Positions 1 through 7,982 are shown, numbered from the stretch's first letter. The stretch: 64,000 nt of DNA from Paenibacillus shirakamiensis (GCF_017874255.1 NZ_JAGGLD010000001.1:310001-374000); one strand, 5' to 3'. The notes: generated by a model from the letters alone, not told the origin. A program made the numbers and translations.

Positions 1-2
1 AC

Positions 3-1781
3 GAGACACTGTATGAAGCGAAGCGTATGGGATTCACAGACCGTGCCATTGCTGAACTACGAGCAGGCGCAGGCCAAAGTGGATACACAGCAGAGAAAGA
101 AGTTCGCACCTACCGTTTGGATCAAGGACTACGCCCGGTATACAAAATGGTTGATACTTGTGCAGCAGAGTTTGAAGCCACTACACCTTATTACTACTCA
201 ACGTATGAGACAGAAAATGAAGTGACCGCGTCTTCCAAAGAGAAAATTATTGTTCTTGGATCGGGACCCATCCGGATTGGGCAAGGGATTGAGTTCGATT
301 ACTCCACAGTACATGCGGTGTGGGCTATTCAAAAAGCTGGGTACGAAGCAGTTATTATTAACAACAACCCAGAAACGGTCTCCACGGATTTCAATACATC
401 AGATCGCCTGTATTTTGAGCCTCTATTCTTCGAGGATGTCATGAACGTGATTGAACAAGAGAAGCCGATTGGTGTTATCGTACAGTTTGGTGGACAGACC
501 GCAATTAATCTTGCCGCACCACTCCAAGCAGCAGGCGTGAATATTTTAGGAACGAGTCTGGAAAGCATCGATGAAGCAGAAGATCGCAAGAAATTCGAAG
601 CTCTCTTGTCTAGACTCGATATTGCACAACCTAAAGGTAAGACCATTATCTCTGTAGATGAAGCTGTAGAGACGGCGCAAGGTTTAGGCTATCCGGTATT
701 AGTTCGACCTTCTTATGTACTGGGTGGTCGTGCTATGGAGATCGTATACTCCGATAGTGAGCTACTCAAATACATGGAACATGCGGTTAAAATTAACCCG
801 GAACACCCGGTTTTAATCGACCGTTATATGATGGGTAAAGAAGTAGAAGTGGATGCCATCTGTGATGGAGAGACGGTTCTGATTCCAGGAATCATGGAAC
901 ATGTGGAACGTGCAGGGGTTCACTCCGGGGACTCAATCGCAGTCTACCCTCCGCAATATCTAACCCAGACGCTGAAAGAGAAAATTGTGGAAGTGACTAC
1001 GAAAATCGCACGGGAACTAAAAACGATGGGTCTTGTGAACATTCAGTTCGTCATCTACAAAGATGAAGTCTATGTCATTGAAGTCAATCCACGTTCATCC
1101 CGGACGGTACCGTTCTTAAGTAAAGTGACCAATATCCCTATGGCTAATGTGGCGACACAGGCCATTTTGGGAACCAAGCTCAAAGACCTCGGATACGAAG
1201 ATGGACTTTGGCCTGAAAGTGACTATGTGTCGGTGAAAGTACCTGTGTTCTCCTTTGCGAAGCTTCGCCGTGTAGAGCCTACGCTTGGACCGGAGATGAA
1301 GTCGACGGGTGAAGTGATGGGTCGCGACCAGCAGTATGCCAAAGCCCTCTATAAAGGCCTCATTGGCGCGGGAATGAAAATTCCGGCAACAGGTTCTATG
1401 ATTGCTACGATTGCGGATAAAGATAAGGATGAAGCGATCGAGTTGTTCCGTGGATTTAATGCCATGGGATATAACATCATCGCTACAGGCGGGACAGCGG
1501 ATGCGCTAAGAGAAGCAGGCATTCATGTGACTACCGTCAACAAACTAAGTGAAGGTACACCGAACATACTGGATCTAATTCGCGGAGGAAAAGCACACTT
1601 CGTAGTCAATACATTAACCAAAGGGAAAGAACCTGAGCGTGACGGATTCCGAATTCGCCGTGAAGCAGTGGAGAATGGAATTGTATGTATGACTTCTTTA
1701 GATACAGTAAGAGCACTTTTGACCATGTTGCAGTCTTTGAACTTTACATCCCAAGCTATGCCTTCACTACCTAATGCCTAA
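3..1781 (+). CDS. carB: carbamoyl-phosphate synthase large subunit (3' part)
   Basis: This is the C-terminal 592 or so residues of the roughly 1070-residue ammonia-transferring subunit that makes carbamoyl phosphate for pyrimidine (and arginine) synthesis. The frame is already open at the window edge, so the start lies upstream. Visible are the second ATP-grasp half, opening with the linker [14 protein letters not shown] and containing [12 protein letters not shown], and the C-terminal MGS-like allosteric domain ([13 protein letters not shown]). pyrF follows after 62 bases. No frameshift or missing motif is seen. In this setting it is the pyrimidine-operon copy (pyrAB); an arginine-specific paralogue cannot be excluded but the pyrF-pyrE context argues against it. 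Confidence 0.97.
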   Translation, partial: ETLYEAKRMGFTDRAIAELRAGAGQSGYTAEKEVRTYRLDQGLRPVYKMVDTCAAEFEATTPYYYSTYETENEVTASSKEKIIVLGSGPIRIGQGIEFDYSTVHAVWAIQKAGYEAVIINNNPETVSTDFNTSDRLYFEPLFFEDVMNVIEQEKPIGVIVQFGGQTAINLAAPLQAAGVNILGTSLESIDEAEDRKKFEALLSRLDIAQPKGKTIISVDEAVETAQGLGYPVLVRPSYVLGGRAMEIVYSDSELLKYMEHAVKINPEHPVLIDRYMMGKEVEVDAICDGETVLIPGIMEHVERAGVHSGDSIAVYPPQYLTQTLKEKIVEVTTKIARELKTMGLVNIQFVIYKDEVYVIEVNPRSSRTVPFLSKVTNIPMANVATQAILGTKLKDLGYEDGLWPESDYVSVKVPVFSFAKLRRVEPTLGPEMKSTGEVMGRDQQYAKALYKGLIGAGMKIPATGSMIATIADKDKDEAIELFRGFNAMGYNIIATGGTADALREAGIHVTTVNKLSEGTPNILDLIRGGKAHFVVNTLTKGKEPERDGFRIRREAVENGIVCMTSLDTVRALLTMLQSLNFTSQAMPSLPNA

Positions 1782-1843
1782 TCTTAAATAAAATGATTAA
1801 TTGTATAAAATATAATTCATAAATAGAAGGGAGCTATTATGCG

Positions 1844-2581
1844 ATGAGTTATAGCAAAGAAATGGCCCATCGTCTGATGGTGGCCTTAGATTACTCCTCG
1901 GCTGGGGAAGCAAGAACATTGATTGAACAATTAGAGGGGATTCCCTGCTTTCTTAAAGTAGGGATGCAACTCTTCTATAGTGCAGGACCTGACTTCATCA
2001 GAGACCTTAAGGCTAAGGGATACTCCGTATTTTTAGATGTAAAAATGCATGATATTCCCAATACCGTTCGAGGTGGTGCACATAGTGTAACGCACCTCGG
2101 TGTCGATATGTTCAATGTTCATGCGGCTGGTGGGTTAGATATGATGAAGGCTGCTTATCAAGGGGCTCAAACAGCTCTTGCAGAGAACTCCACATTACAA
2201 CCACCTATAATTATTGCAGTGACTCAGCTTACTAGCACGGATAAGTATGTAATGAATGAAGAAATCGGTATTGAAGGAACTGTTGAGCAGACTGTAGTTC
2301 GTTATGCAGAACTTACACGTGAAGCTGGCTTGCACGGCGTCGTGGCCTCACCCTTAGAAGTAGCATCGATTAAGGAGGCTTGTGGACAAGCCTTTAGAAC
2401 CGTGACCCCAGGCATACGCCCAGCAGGTGCAGCTCAAGGGGATCAATCTAGGACGCTCACCCCAGGTGAGGCGATAGCTCAAGGTACGGACTACATCGTA
2501 GTAGGGCGTCCCATCACTTCCCATGAGAACCCAAGACAAGCGGCTGAGCTTATTTTAGAGGAGATGACTTTGCATGCTTAA
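1844..2581 (+). CDS. pyrF: orotidine 5'-phosphate decarboxylase
   Basis: Converts OMP to UMP, the last step of de novo pyrimidine synthesis. The 245-residue length is normal for the family. The active-site signature FLDVKMHDIPNT carries the Asp-Lys-x-x-Asp type catalytic network, and GIRP plus IVVGRPIT near the end are the phosphate-binding loops of the TIM barrel. The ATG is preceded by GAAGGGAG at good spacing; an ATG five bases upstream closes after two codons and is not the start. Its last 8 bases overlap pyrE, which suggests translational coupling in the pyr operon. Confidence 0.97.
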   Translation: MSYSKEMAHRLMVALDYSSAGEARTLIEQLEGIPCFLKVGMQLFYSAGPDFIRDLKAKGYSVFLDVKMHDIPNTVRGGAHSVTHLGVDMFNVHAAGGLDMMKAAYQGAQTALAENSTLQPPIIIAVTQLTSTDKYVMNEEIGIEGTVEQTVVRYAELTREAGLHGVVASPLEVASIKEACGQAFRTVTPGIRPAGAAQGDQSRTLTPGEAIAQGTDYIVVGRPITSHENPRQAAELILEEMTLHA

Positions 2582-3215
2582 TTTAGAACATATCGAAGGT
2601 TCGATTGCTAAGGAACTTTTGCAAATTGGATCTGTTGCACTTCGGCCTCATCAACCCTTTACATGGACTTCTGGCCTGAAGTCTCCAATCTATTGCGACA
2701 ATCGTCTAACCATCTCGCATCCCAAGGTGAGAGATCTCATCGCTACATCGTTTGCAGAGATCATCCGCACTCAGTATCCAGATGCAGATGTTATTGCGGG
2801 CACTTCAACAGCAGGTATACCTCATGCCGCTTTTGTTGCCCAGAAGTTGAACTTGCCCATGGCCTATATACGCGATAAAGCTAAAGGTCACGGGAAAGAA
2901 AACATGATCGAAGGAATTATTGCACCTGGCCAAAAAGTGGTCGTAATCGAAGATCTGATTTCTACAGGGGGTAGCTCATTAAAAGCAGCATTGGCTGTAA
3001 AAGAAGCAGGAGCTGAACCTTTAGTAGTATTAGCGATCTTTAGCTACCAGCTAGATAAAGCCAATCAGGCTTTTAGCGATGCACGGATTCATCTTCAGAC
3101 CTTATCTAACTACTCAGCACTTTTGAAGGTAGCTGTAGAAGAGGGTATTATAAGTGGAGAAGACTTGAATCTGTTGCAATCGTGGAGACAAGATCCGGCT
3201 TCATTCGGGAATTAG
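2574..3215 (+). CDS. pyrE: orotate phosphoribosyltransferase
   Basis: Transfers phosphoribose from PRPP to orotate to give OMP, the substrate of the preceding gene product. The protein is 213 residues long; the PRPP-binding loop VVVIEDLISTGGSS is intact and the flexible loop KAKGHGKENMIEG is present. The start overlaps the end of pyrF and uses GGAGATG within pyrF as ribosome binding site. It is the last gene of the operon, closed by the terminator 45 bases downstream. Confidence 0.97.
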   Translation: MLNLEHIEGSIAKELLQIGSVALRPHQPFTWTSGLKSPIYCDNRLTISHPKVRDLIATSFAEIIRTQYPDADVIAGTSTAGIPHAAFVAQKLNLPMAYIRDKAKGHGKENMIEGIIAPGQKVVVIEDLISTGGSSLKAALAVKEAGAEPLVVLAIFSYQLDKANQAFSDARIHLQTLSNYSALLKVAVEEGIISGEDLNLLQSWRQDPASFGN

Positions 3216-3256
3216 ATTCTGTATATTCATATCTATATGTTTTTCCATAAAGAAGA

Positions 3257-3290
3257 GGGCAGCCGCATTAGCGGCTGTTCTATTTTTTGT
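3257..3290 (+). terminator. intrinsic terminator of the pyr operon
   Basis: A perfect 7-bp stem (CAGCCGC / GCGGCTG, 3260-3277) with an ATTA loop is followed by a T-rich run. Confidence 0.9.
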
Positions 3291-3409
3291 TCTGTTCATA
3301 GGTTGTAGGTAGGTGTCCAAGAAATTAGATTAGGTATGCGGTTTTTTATGGACGAAATGGGCATGATAAGAAAGGTAAAGGCATAATTATAGGAAAGCGA
3401 GAGAAGGTT

Positions 3410-3577
3410 ATGATTAACTGGGTATACTTTAATAAACTATATAGAACAAAATTTCAAGCAGGTTGTCTTGCTAAAAGATTAGAACATGACGGTTGGATTT
3501 ACGGTTTAGATGAACTAAGAGAAGTTGAGATATATCGCTCTCGCCGGGGAAAATACGGAGTAAGATTTATACTTTAA
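3410..3577 (+). CDS. hypothetical 55-residue basic protein
   Basis: A short ORF between the pyr terminator and the tRNA pair encodes 55 residues rich in Tyr, Arg and Lys, ending RSRRGKYGVRFIL. A purine-rich tract (AGGAAAG, then GAGAAGG) precedes the ATG, though the closer tract is only 2 bases away. The amino-acid make-up looks protein-like and it ends before the tRNA promoter region. No family was recognised. It could be a genuine small protein of this genus or a chance ORF. Confidence 0.5.
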   Translation: MINWVYFNKLYRTKFQAGCLAKRLEHDGWIYGLDELREVEIYRSRRGKYGVRFIL

Positions 3578-3638
3578 AATAAGTTCTTGACTCCCTCGAC
3601 CATCATAAGGTATATTATTATATGTCGCTATTTACTGA

Positions 3639-3712
<74 letters not shown>

Positions 3713-3740
3713 TATATGTTACATAAGACATAGATAATTA

Positions 3741-3814
3741 GGGCCCTTAGCTCAGTTGGTTAGAGCGGTCGGCTCATAACCGATTGGTCGGGGGTTCGAG
3801 TCCCTCAGGGCCCA
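3741..3814 (+). tRNA. tRNA-Ile2 (CAT, lysidine type), possibly elongator Met
   Basis: A 74-base cloverleaf with acceptor GGGCCCT/AGGGCCC, D-arm AGCTCAGTTGGTTAGAGC and loop CTCATAA. The CAT anticodon would normally mean Met, but the arms and the CTCATAAC loop resemble the B. subtilis tRNA-Ile2 that TilS converts to read AUA, rather than elongator tRNA-Met (TTCATAC loop). It lies 28 bases after tRNA-fMet, in the same likely transcript. Confidence 0.85.
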
Positions 3815-3825
3815 TTACTAGCAAC

Positions 3826-3862
3826 AAAAAAGAACCTTCGCTAACGCGAAGGTTCTTTTTTG
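3826..3862 (+). terminator. terminator of the tRNA pair
   Basis: An 11-bp perfect stem (AGAACCTTCGC / GCGAAGGTTCT) with a 4-base loop is followed by TTTTTT. The A run on its other side makes it potentially bidirectional. Confidence 0.92.
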
Positions 3863-4077
3863 TGTGTCTATTGCATTGTTTTTTAAGAACTATAAAAACG
3901 GCAAGTTAATTTTACTACGAAGTTATCCATTAACAATTGAGGGGTCTAATAACCTGTACAATAAATAAAAAAACAGTAATAATAAATGGTATAGGATATT
4001 TGAGCGAGCATGAAGAACTTATAAAATAGAGCAATGAGCAACGGCATTATAATTACAATGAAGAGGGTGTGCCTTTG

Positions 4078-4671
4078 ATGTCCGAGGGAAGTACAAATCC
4101 TAAAGTGGATTGGTTTTTTAGCTCTGCTAAGAGCTGGCAAGGGGAATTTGAGAAATTAAGAATGATTATGCTGGAGTGTCCTTTAACCGAAGAACTGAAG
4201 TGGGGCGTCCCCTGTTATACATCTAAGAAGAAAAATATTGTATTAATTCATGGATTCAAAGAATATTGTGCAATTCTTTTCCCCAAAGGAGCTTTGTTAA
4301 AAGATCCCCATGGCATTTTAATTCAGCAGACGGAAAATGTACAAGCGGCGCGCCAAATCAGGTTCACGAATCTTCAGGATATTGTAGAGCAAGTATCTAA
4401 AATAAAAGAATATATCTACGAAGCCATTGAAATAGAACAAGCTGGCTTGAAGGTCGATATGAAAAAAAGTACAGAGTATACCATTCCAGAAGAATTACAA
4501 AGGAAAATGGATGCCAATACTTCCCTCAAAACTGCTTTTGCAGCATTAACTCCTGGCCGACAAAGGGCCTATTTGTTCTACTTTTCTGAAGCTAAGCAGT
4601 CTAAGACTAGAGAATCTAGGATAGAAAAATATATACAGCACATTCTTGAGGGCAAAGGCTTGAATGATTAA
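4078..4671 (+). CDS. YdeI-like DUF1801 family protein
   Basis: A 197-residue protein resembling B. subtilis YdeI: an N-terminal DUF1801 domain (NPKVDWFF, then LKWGVPCYT) and a C-terminal YdeI/OmpD-associated segment (PEELQRKMDAN, LTPGRQRAYLFYFSEAKQ, TRESRIEKYI). The function of the family is not established. A GTG nine bases upstream is open in frame but almost abuts the AAGAGGG ribosome binding site, so the ATG with a 10-base spacer is preferred; it also fits the usual N-terminus of relatives. It stands alone, bounded by a terminator upstream and a short repeat downstream. Confidence 0.85.
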   Translation: MSEGSTNPKVDWFFSSAKSWQGEFEKLRMIMLECPLTEELKWGVPCYTSKKKNIVLIHGFKEYCAILFPKGALLKDPHGILIQQTENVQAARQIRFTNLQDIVEQVSKIKEYIYEAIEIEQAGLKVDMKKSTEYTIPEELQRKMDANTSLKTAFAALTPGRQRAYLFYFSEAKQSKTRESRIEKYIQHILEGKGLND

Positions 4672-4694
4672 GTTTTTCTGAGTAGCATGTTAGT

Positions 4695-4749
4695 GATGTG
4701 ATGTGATGTGATGTGATGTGATGTGATGTGATGTGATGTAATGTAATGC
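4695..4749. repeat. GATGT pentanucleotide microsatellite
   Basis: Nine exact tandem GATGT units (4695-4739) are followed by degenerate AATGT and AATGC units. It is intergenic, just after the YdeI-like gene. Confidence 0.95.
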
Positions 4750-4819
4750 TATGTAATGCGAGGTCATATCACGGCACTATTGTACCGTATCCAGTCTGAT
4801 CATGTTGCGTATTGGAATA

Positions 4820-4861
4820 CACAAAAAAGCAGCCTCTTCCCCATGAGAAGTGACTGCTTCT
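4820..4861 (-). terminator. terminator for the 26-residue peptide gene
   Basis: On the minus strand the arms AAGCAG and CTGCTT, with further pairing between CTTCTC and GAAGAG, are followed by TTTTTTG. It lies just downstream of the small minus-strand gene. Confidence 0.75.
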
Positions 4862-4880
4862 TATTCGATGTTAATGAATT

Positions 4881-4961
4881 CTAGCGACGTCTACCGAAGA
4901 AACCATATCCGCCACCAGCGAGGATGACAATAATAATGATAATTAGCAATGTGTTACTCAT
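4881..4961 (-). CDS. 26-residue single-helix membrane peptide
   Basis: A very short ORF with an excellent AAAGGAG ribosome binding site 9 bases before ATG and its own terminator. The product begins MSNTLL, runs through an Ile/Val/Leu helix, then GGGYGFFGRRR, a typical membrane-inserted micropeptide with a basic cytoplasmic end. Short Gly/hydrophobic peptides like this are common among sporulation-associated proteins of Bacillales (the YjcZ-like kind), but no family assignment is certain. The combination of ribosome binding site, TM composition and terminator supports a real gene. Confidence 0.75.
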   Translation of the reverse strand: MSNTLLIIIIIVILAGGGYGFFGRRR

Positions 4962-5063
4962 GTGTACCACTCCTTTAAGTTAAGTTCTTATTGTATGTTT
5001 ACCCAGACCAATGCTTGCTGAATACCTAATACAACAAAAAAATAAAATATTGAAGTGTATACG

Positions 5064-5095
5064 CCAAAAAAACACCTCGAAAGGTGTCTGTTTTT
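5064..5095 (-). terminator. terminator of the DUF2642 gene
   Basis: The stem ACACCT / AGGTGT with loop CGAA is flanked by an A run (T run on the minus strand) and by TTTTT on the other side, so it may act in both directions. Confidence 0.85.
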
Positions 5096-5107
5096 GGATA
5101 TTTTAGG

Positions 5108-5356
5108 CTAATCAGGCATGATCCATACGATCTCAGCAATACGAAGATAAAAGTTTTTGCCTCGATTTTGAAGCACGACATGATCGGGTTTTACTTCACA
5201 CACAACGCCTTCTAGACGTCCACGAGTAGTCTCGAATAAGACACATTTGCCCTTCGTAGTCTTCAAGGCTTCCACAACAAATAGATCTGAAGGATTCACA
5301 GTAATGGGGTATTGGGAACCTGGCGCATAGTTCATGGGATACGTGTAGCTATTCAC
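5108..5356 (-). CDS. DUF2642 (YuzF-like) protein
   Basis: An 82-residue protein closely resembling B. subtilis YuzF. A flexible Tyr/Pro-rich N-terminus is followed by a small Sm-like beta barrel: LKTTKGKCVLFETTRGRL, then VVCEVKPDHVVLQ and IAEIVWIMP. The function is unknown; relatives occur mostly in spore formers. The longest ORF starts at a TTG, but AGGAG sits inside that extension and gives a 7-base spacer to the GTG chosen here. Related folds occur at three other loci in this window. Confidence 0.85.
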   Translation of the reverse strand: MNSYTYPMNYAPGSQYPITVNPSDLFVVEALKTTKGKCVLFETTRGRLEGVVCEVKPDHVVLQNRGKNFYLRIAEIVWIMPD

Positions 5357-5423
5357 AGTTTCACTCCTCAATTCGTTATATCCTAACCTATGCCATTGCC
5401 CAGTTTGGTGTATAGGCTGCCGC

Positions 5424-5594
5424 CTAGTATTGATTAGAATATTGTTCGTCTTCTCTTGATTTCTGGTAAGCTATTAAGGTAATGGTGCGTCCCGTAAGTT
5501 CCTTCATTGCTTCTTCAGTTTTTTGTAAAAGCTCTAAAGCTTGAGGAGATTGTTGAAGCTGAGCCACCTTATACTCATTCGTGTCTATATGCAT
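5424..5594 (-). CDS. hypothetical 56-residue protein
   Basis: Charged, mostly helical product (MHIDTNEYKVAQLQQ start, ending REDEQYSNQY). AAGGAAAGG lies 8 bases upstream of the chosen ATG; an upstream ATG in frame has no ribosome binding site. No family recognised. It faces the zinc-ribbon gene divergently across 164 bases. Confidence 0.6.
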   Translation of the reverse strand: MHIDTNEYKVAQLQQSPQALELLQKTEEAMKELTGRTITLIAYQKSREDEQYSNQY

Positions 5595-5758
5595 AAGAAG
5601 GATTCCTTTCCTTATAACCGTTTCGTCATAATTTATCCATTTCATGCCTGACTCATTCGTTGCATGTTTTATCTTTTAAGGTTCCTTTTTCATAGATTTG
5701 GGTAAACATATTTTACTTTTGACTGAAGACATTTTTATAGAACGGTAGGGGGCTAGGT

Positions 5759-6172
5759 ATGAAGAATCTAATTCCAGAAATTAAAGTGCAGTTCAGTTGC
5801 CCAGACTGCGATGAAGAAATTCAGGTTATTTTTCACAATCAACAGGTAGAGGCCATTCATTGTTCCAAATGTAACAAGGTATATTCTTTACTAAAACCCA
5901 CCATTGGTGAAGAAATATTGTTGGATTGGGAAAGAGAAGCACTCTATCATAAAATAAAAGCCGAAAAATCGAATCAAGACAATTCCAGTCTTGTAGCTCT
6001 GATGATTAAGGTGGCCGAATTGTTGACGTGGAGAGATGAAGGACATGGCAAGCTTAAGGCCATTGAGGCACTACGGGAGTGGGCAATGGATCATGAAGAT
6101 CCTAAAGCAATTAGTGAACTAAAGATGATTTACGGGAGCAAAAAAACACATAATTATCCACGTAGATTTTAG
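5759..6172 (+). CDS. zinc-ribbon hypothetical protein
   Basis: A 137-residue soluble protein. The N-terminal 45 residues carry two cysteine pairs, CPDC (about 14-17) and CSKC (about 35-38), of a zinc ribbon. The rest is helical, with KVAELLTWRDEGHGKLKAIEALREWA. No catalytic motif is visible. The ATG has TAGGGGG upstream. Similar zinc-ribbon plus helix proteins are hypothetical in Bacillales; the function cannot be read from the sequence. Confidence 0.7.
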   Translation: MKNLIPEIKVQFSCPDCDEEIQVIFHNQQVEAIHCSKCNKVYSLLKPTIGEEILLDWEREALYHKIKAEKSNQDNSSLVALMIKVAELLTWRDEGHGKLKAIEALREWAMDHEDPKAISELKMIYGSKKTHNYPRRF

Positions 6173-6253
6173 AATTTAATTCACAATGCATAAATAAGTG
6201 GATCTTGTAGGAAAATAATCAGGTCTTTCAAATCACTTAAGGGAGTGTTACGC

Positions 6254-6412
6254 ATGCGTGAAGGATTGATCCCAACTGTTCTAGGAACTGTTGTCTCTGC
6301 TTCTGCCGCTTCACTGCTCGGAAGTAAGTATAAGTTGGCTGCAACCGGCGTATTAGGGTTTGGTCTAGCTCATATTGTTCTCGGTACCATTGATTTAATT
6401 GAGCACCGTTAA
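6254..6412 (+). CDS. small two-helix membrane protein
   Basis: A 52-residue ORF with AAGGGAGTG upstream and a strong terminator downstream. The product has two hydrophobic stretches (LIPTVLGTVVSASAASLLG and AATGVLGFGLAHIVLGTIDLI) joined by a short basic turn, SKYK, consistent with a helical hairpin in the membrane. No family recognised. Confidence 0.75.
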   Translation: MREGLIPTVLGTVVSASAASLLGSKYKLAATGVLGFGLAHIVLGTIDLIEHR

Positions 6413-6426
6413 CACATTTGGAAGAT

Positions 6427-6458
6427 AACCGGGGGAGCTTAGGCTTTCCCGGTTTTTT
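6427..6458 (+). terminator. terminator of the two-helix protein gene
   Basis: A 12-bp stem starting AACCGGG and closing CCCGGTT, with two G-T pairs, is followed by TTTTTTG. Confidence 0.9.
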
Positions 6459-6492
6459 GTGTCTCTGTTTTTTGTGTCTCTGTTTTTTGTGT
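6452..6492. repeat. 15-bp tandem repeat of a T-tract
   Basis: The unit GTTTTTTGTGTCTCT occurs about 2.7 times in tandem directly after the terminator stem, so the T-tract is present three times. Confidence 0.9.
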
Positions 6493-6508
6493 ATAAAGAA
6501 ATCATCTT

Positions 6509-6850
6509 CTACTGCTTAGTATAAGCTTCAATCACTTCTTCAATATCCTGTAAACGAATTACAAGTTGATCAAGGGAAAGTTCTGGTCCATAACGTGCGA
6601 GAATTCGGGGTAGATCAATGGCAACACTGTGGCCTAGTCCTTTTAATCTAGGAACTATTAAATCTTCAAGCGTAATGCTGAGCGTAGTGCCATCTCCATA
6701 CTCTTCCATATCAAATGAATTCCAAACTAAAGGAATGTCTAGGCGAAGCGTCTGGCTGTAATCAATCTCGTCTCCCGAGAGCTTGACTAATACTAAAGTA
6801 GGGGCTTGATGTTCCGTAGCAAACTCATGGATAACTCCGATACGCATCAT
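6509..6850 (-). CDS. hypothetical acidic protein downstream of ImmA-like gene
   Basis: A 113-residue acidic protein (starts MMRIGVIHEFA, ends EVIEAYTKQ) without recognised domains; the pattern LSITLEDLIVPRLKGLGHS suggests a mixed alpha/beta fold. The ATG lies 3 bases after the ImmA-like stop codon, and AAGGAG within the end of that gene serves as its ribosome binding site, so the two are almost certainly translated from one message. In ImmR/ImmA loci a third gene can be a target or partner, but the role here is unknown. Confidence 0.75.
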   Translation of the reverse strand: MMRIGVIHEFATEHQAPTLVLVKLSGDEIDYSQTLRLDIPLVWNSFDMEEYGDGTTLSITLEDLIVPRLKGLGHSVAIDLPRILARYGPELSLDQLVIRLQDIEEVIEAYTKQ

Positions 6851-6853
6851 TGT

Positions 6854-7438
6854 TCACTCCTTATTCAATTGGGTGTGTAACTTTTGTAATAAGCTTTGCG
6901 TGGCCTCAGACAATGTTAATGTTTTGGAGACCAAGTTCCTTTGGAAATCATCCATCCATAGAATATGGTGCAGAATCCGATTCTGAATCTGAATCAGGCG
7001 AGCATGCGCAATGGTGTGAGGGAGATGGAACTCTGAGCTAATCTGTTCAACGGCATCTTTTAAGGATTCCTCCAGGTCAATAGCCGCAATCATAAAAAAG
7101 GGAGCCGCGGCATAAGCCAAAAATCTCTCGGCTTCCATTTCCTGCTGTTGATGAAAAAGTTCATGCATTTGAGTTTGATCGCCGGCATGGCGAAGGACAT
7201 GGCATAGTTCATGGAAAAAAATAAGCCGCTGAGTCTCCTTATCGATGCAGTGTGGCAAAAAGATTACATTCGATATATTGCATGAAAAAGGCTTCCCTTG
7301 ATATATAACGATATCGATCCCGAATGCTTCAGCGACATGTTCAATCTCTAAGTCATTTGCAGTGAGGATACCATGCTGTTGATAGCGTATACTAATCCAA
7401 TGTTCCAACTCGGTCTCTCGATATAAAGATAAATCCAT
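6854..7438 (-). CDS. ImmA/IrrE family metallo-endopeptidase
   Basis: A 194-residue zinc peptidase of the ImmA/IrrE (DUF955) family. The HExxH motif is present as FFHELCHVLRH near the middle, with a downstream Glu in QEMEAERFLAYAAAPFF as the likely third ligand. Family members cleave cognate XRE-type repressors, as ImmA does to ImmR in ICEBs1. The GTG at 7447 opens the frame, but AGAGGTG covers it and gives a 6-base spacer to the ATG at 7438. A hairpin separates it from the upstream repressor gene; a LexA-like half-palindrome lies just ahead. Confidence 0.88.
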   Translation of the reverse strand: MDLSLYRETELEHWISIRYQQHGILTANDLEIEHVAEAFGIDIVIYQGKPFSCNISNVIFLPHCIDKETQRLIFFHELCHVLRHAGDQTQMHELFHQQQEMEAERFLAYAAAPFFMIAAIDLEESLKDAVEQISSEFHLPHTIAHARLIQIQNRILHHILWMDDFQRNLVSKTLTLSEATQSLLQKLHTQLNKE

Positions 7439-7457
7439 CATATTCACCTCTGAATAG

Positions 7458-7470
7458 GAATATATGTTCG
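7458..7470 (-). promoter_or_regulatory. possible LexA/DinR-like box before the ImmA-like gene
   Basis: GAATATATGTTCG (plus strand) departs from the Bacillus GAAC-N4-GTTC core at one position. It lies 20 bases upstream of the chosen ImmA start. A single site with a mismatch is weak evidence. Confidence 0.3.
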
Positions 7471-7477
7471 CTATATG

Positions 7478-7513
7478 ATTAAAAATATGGCCCTTCTTTA
7501 GAAGGGCATATAA
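7478..7513 (-). terminator. terminator or attenuator between repressor and ImmA-like gene
   Basis: GCCCTTC / GAAGGGC with TTTA loop, extended by ATAT arms, is followed on the minus strand by TTTTT. It sits 30 bases after the repressor stop codon, so it may set different levels of repressor and protease. Confidence 0.75.
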
Positions 7514-7539
7514 ATAAAGTTGAAAGAAGTGTGGCGGTG

Positions 7540-7875
7540 TTAAGACCTTTTTTCTTTGTGTTCCCGATAGGCTCGAAGAGCCGCTTGCATAACTTTAATT
7601 TCCTCAGCACTATACGATTCAGGCCCACCATAAAAAGCAAGGCCTATATTTAAATTTTCTTCGGAGGGTTCTTTAGGAACCTCCGTTCTACCAAGCAAAT
7701 AATCAGTATCTACACGTAAAATATCAGCGAGTTTAGATAAGGTGTCGGAATCAATAGCTCGTTTGCCAGATTCATAATGGCCATATCCTTGGCGAGTCAT
7801 GCCCAGTTGGTCGGCCATATCTTGATGTGTAAAATTACGATCCAACCTAAGCTTACTTAAACGTTCCGTTAACAC
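7540..7875 (-). CDS. XRE-family transcriptional repressor (ImmR-like)
   Basis: A 111-residue regulator with an N-terminal helix-turn-helix of the Cro/C1 type: MADQLGMTRQGYGHYESGKR is helix 2-3, followed by LSKLADILRVDTDYLLGR. The C-terminal 45 residues are a short acidic tail. GTG start with GGGGGTG 5 bases upstream. Placement ahead of an ImmA/IrrE peptidase and divergent from a small membrane gene matches ImmR-type loci of mobile elements. Its likely operators are the two inverted arms in the 172-base intergenic region, one over its own promoter. Confidence 0.9.
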   Translation of the reverse strand: MLTERLSKLRLDRNFTHQDMADQLGMTRQGYGHYESGKRAIDSDTLSKLADILRVDTDYLLGRTEVPKEPSEENLNIGLAFYGGPESYSAEEIKVMQAALRAYREHKEKRS

Positions 7876-7896
7876 TACAACACCCCCGGTACATTA

Positions 7897-7924
7897 AGTA
7901 TATATCAAAAAAATGCTTATGCAA
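7897..7924 (-). promoter_or_regulatory. promoter of the XRE repressor gene
   Basis: On the minus strand TTGCAT, a 16-base spacer and TATACT. The -35 overlaps the left operator-like arm, suggesting autoregulation. Confidence 0.65.
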
Positions 7925-7936
7925 CATTTTGTTTCC
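7921..7936. promoter_or_regulatory. left operator-like arm
   Basis: GCAACATTTTGTTTCC is the inverted copy, at 15 of 16 positions, of 7983-7998. It overlaps the -35 of the repressor promoter. Confidence 0.65.
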
Positions 7937-7945
7937 TGTAATATA

Positions 7946-7973
7946 TTGACAGGATATTATAACTGCGTATAAT
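7946..7973 (+). promoter_or_regulatory. strong sigma-A promoter of the divergent membrane gene
   Basis: TTGACA, a 16-base spacer, and TATAAT: consensus at both hexamers. It lies between the two operator-like arms. Confidence 0.85.
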
Positions 7974-7982
7974 GAGGGCATA

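Noticed and set aside
3946..4140. 64-residue minus-strand ORF
   Set aside because: Overlaps the YdeI-like gene start; no ribosome binding site.
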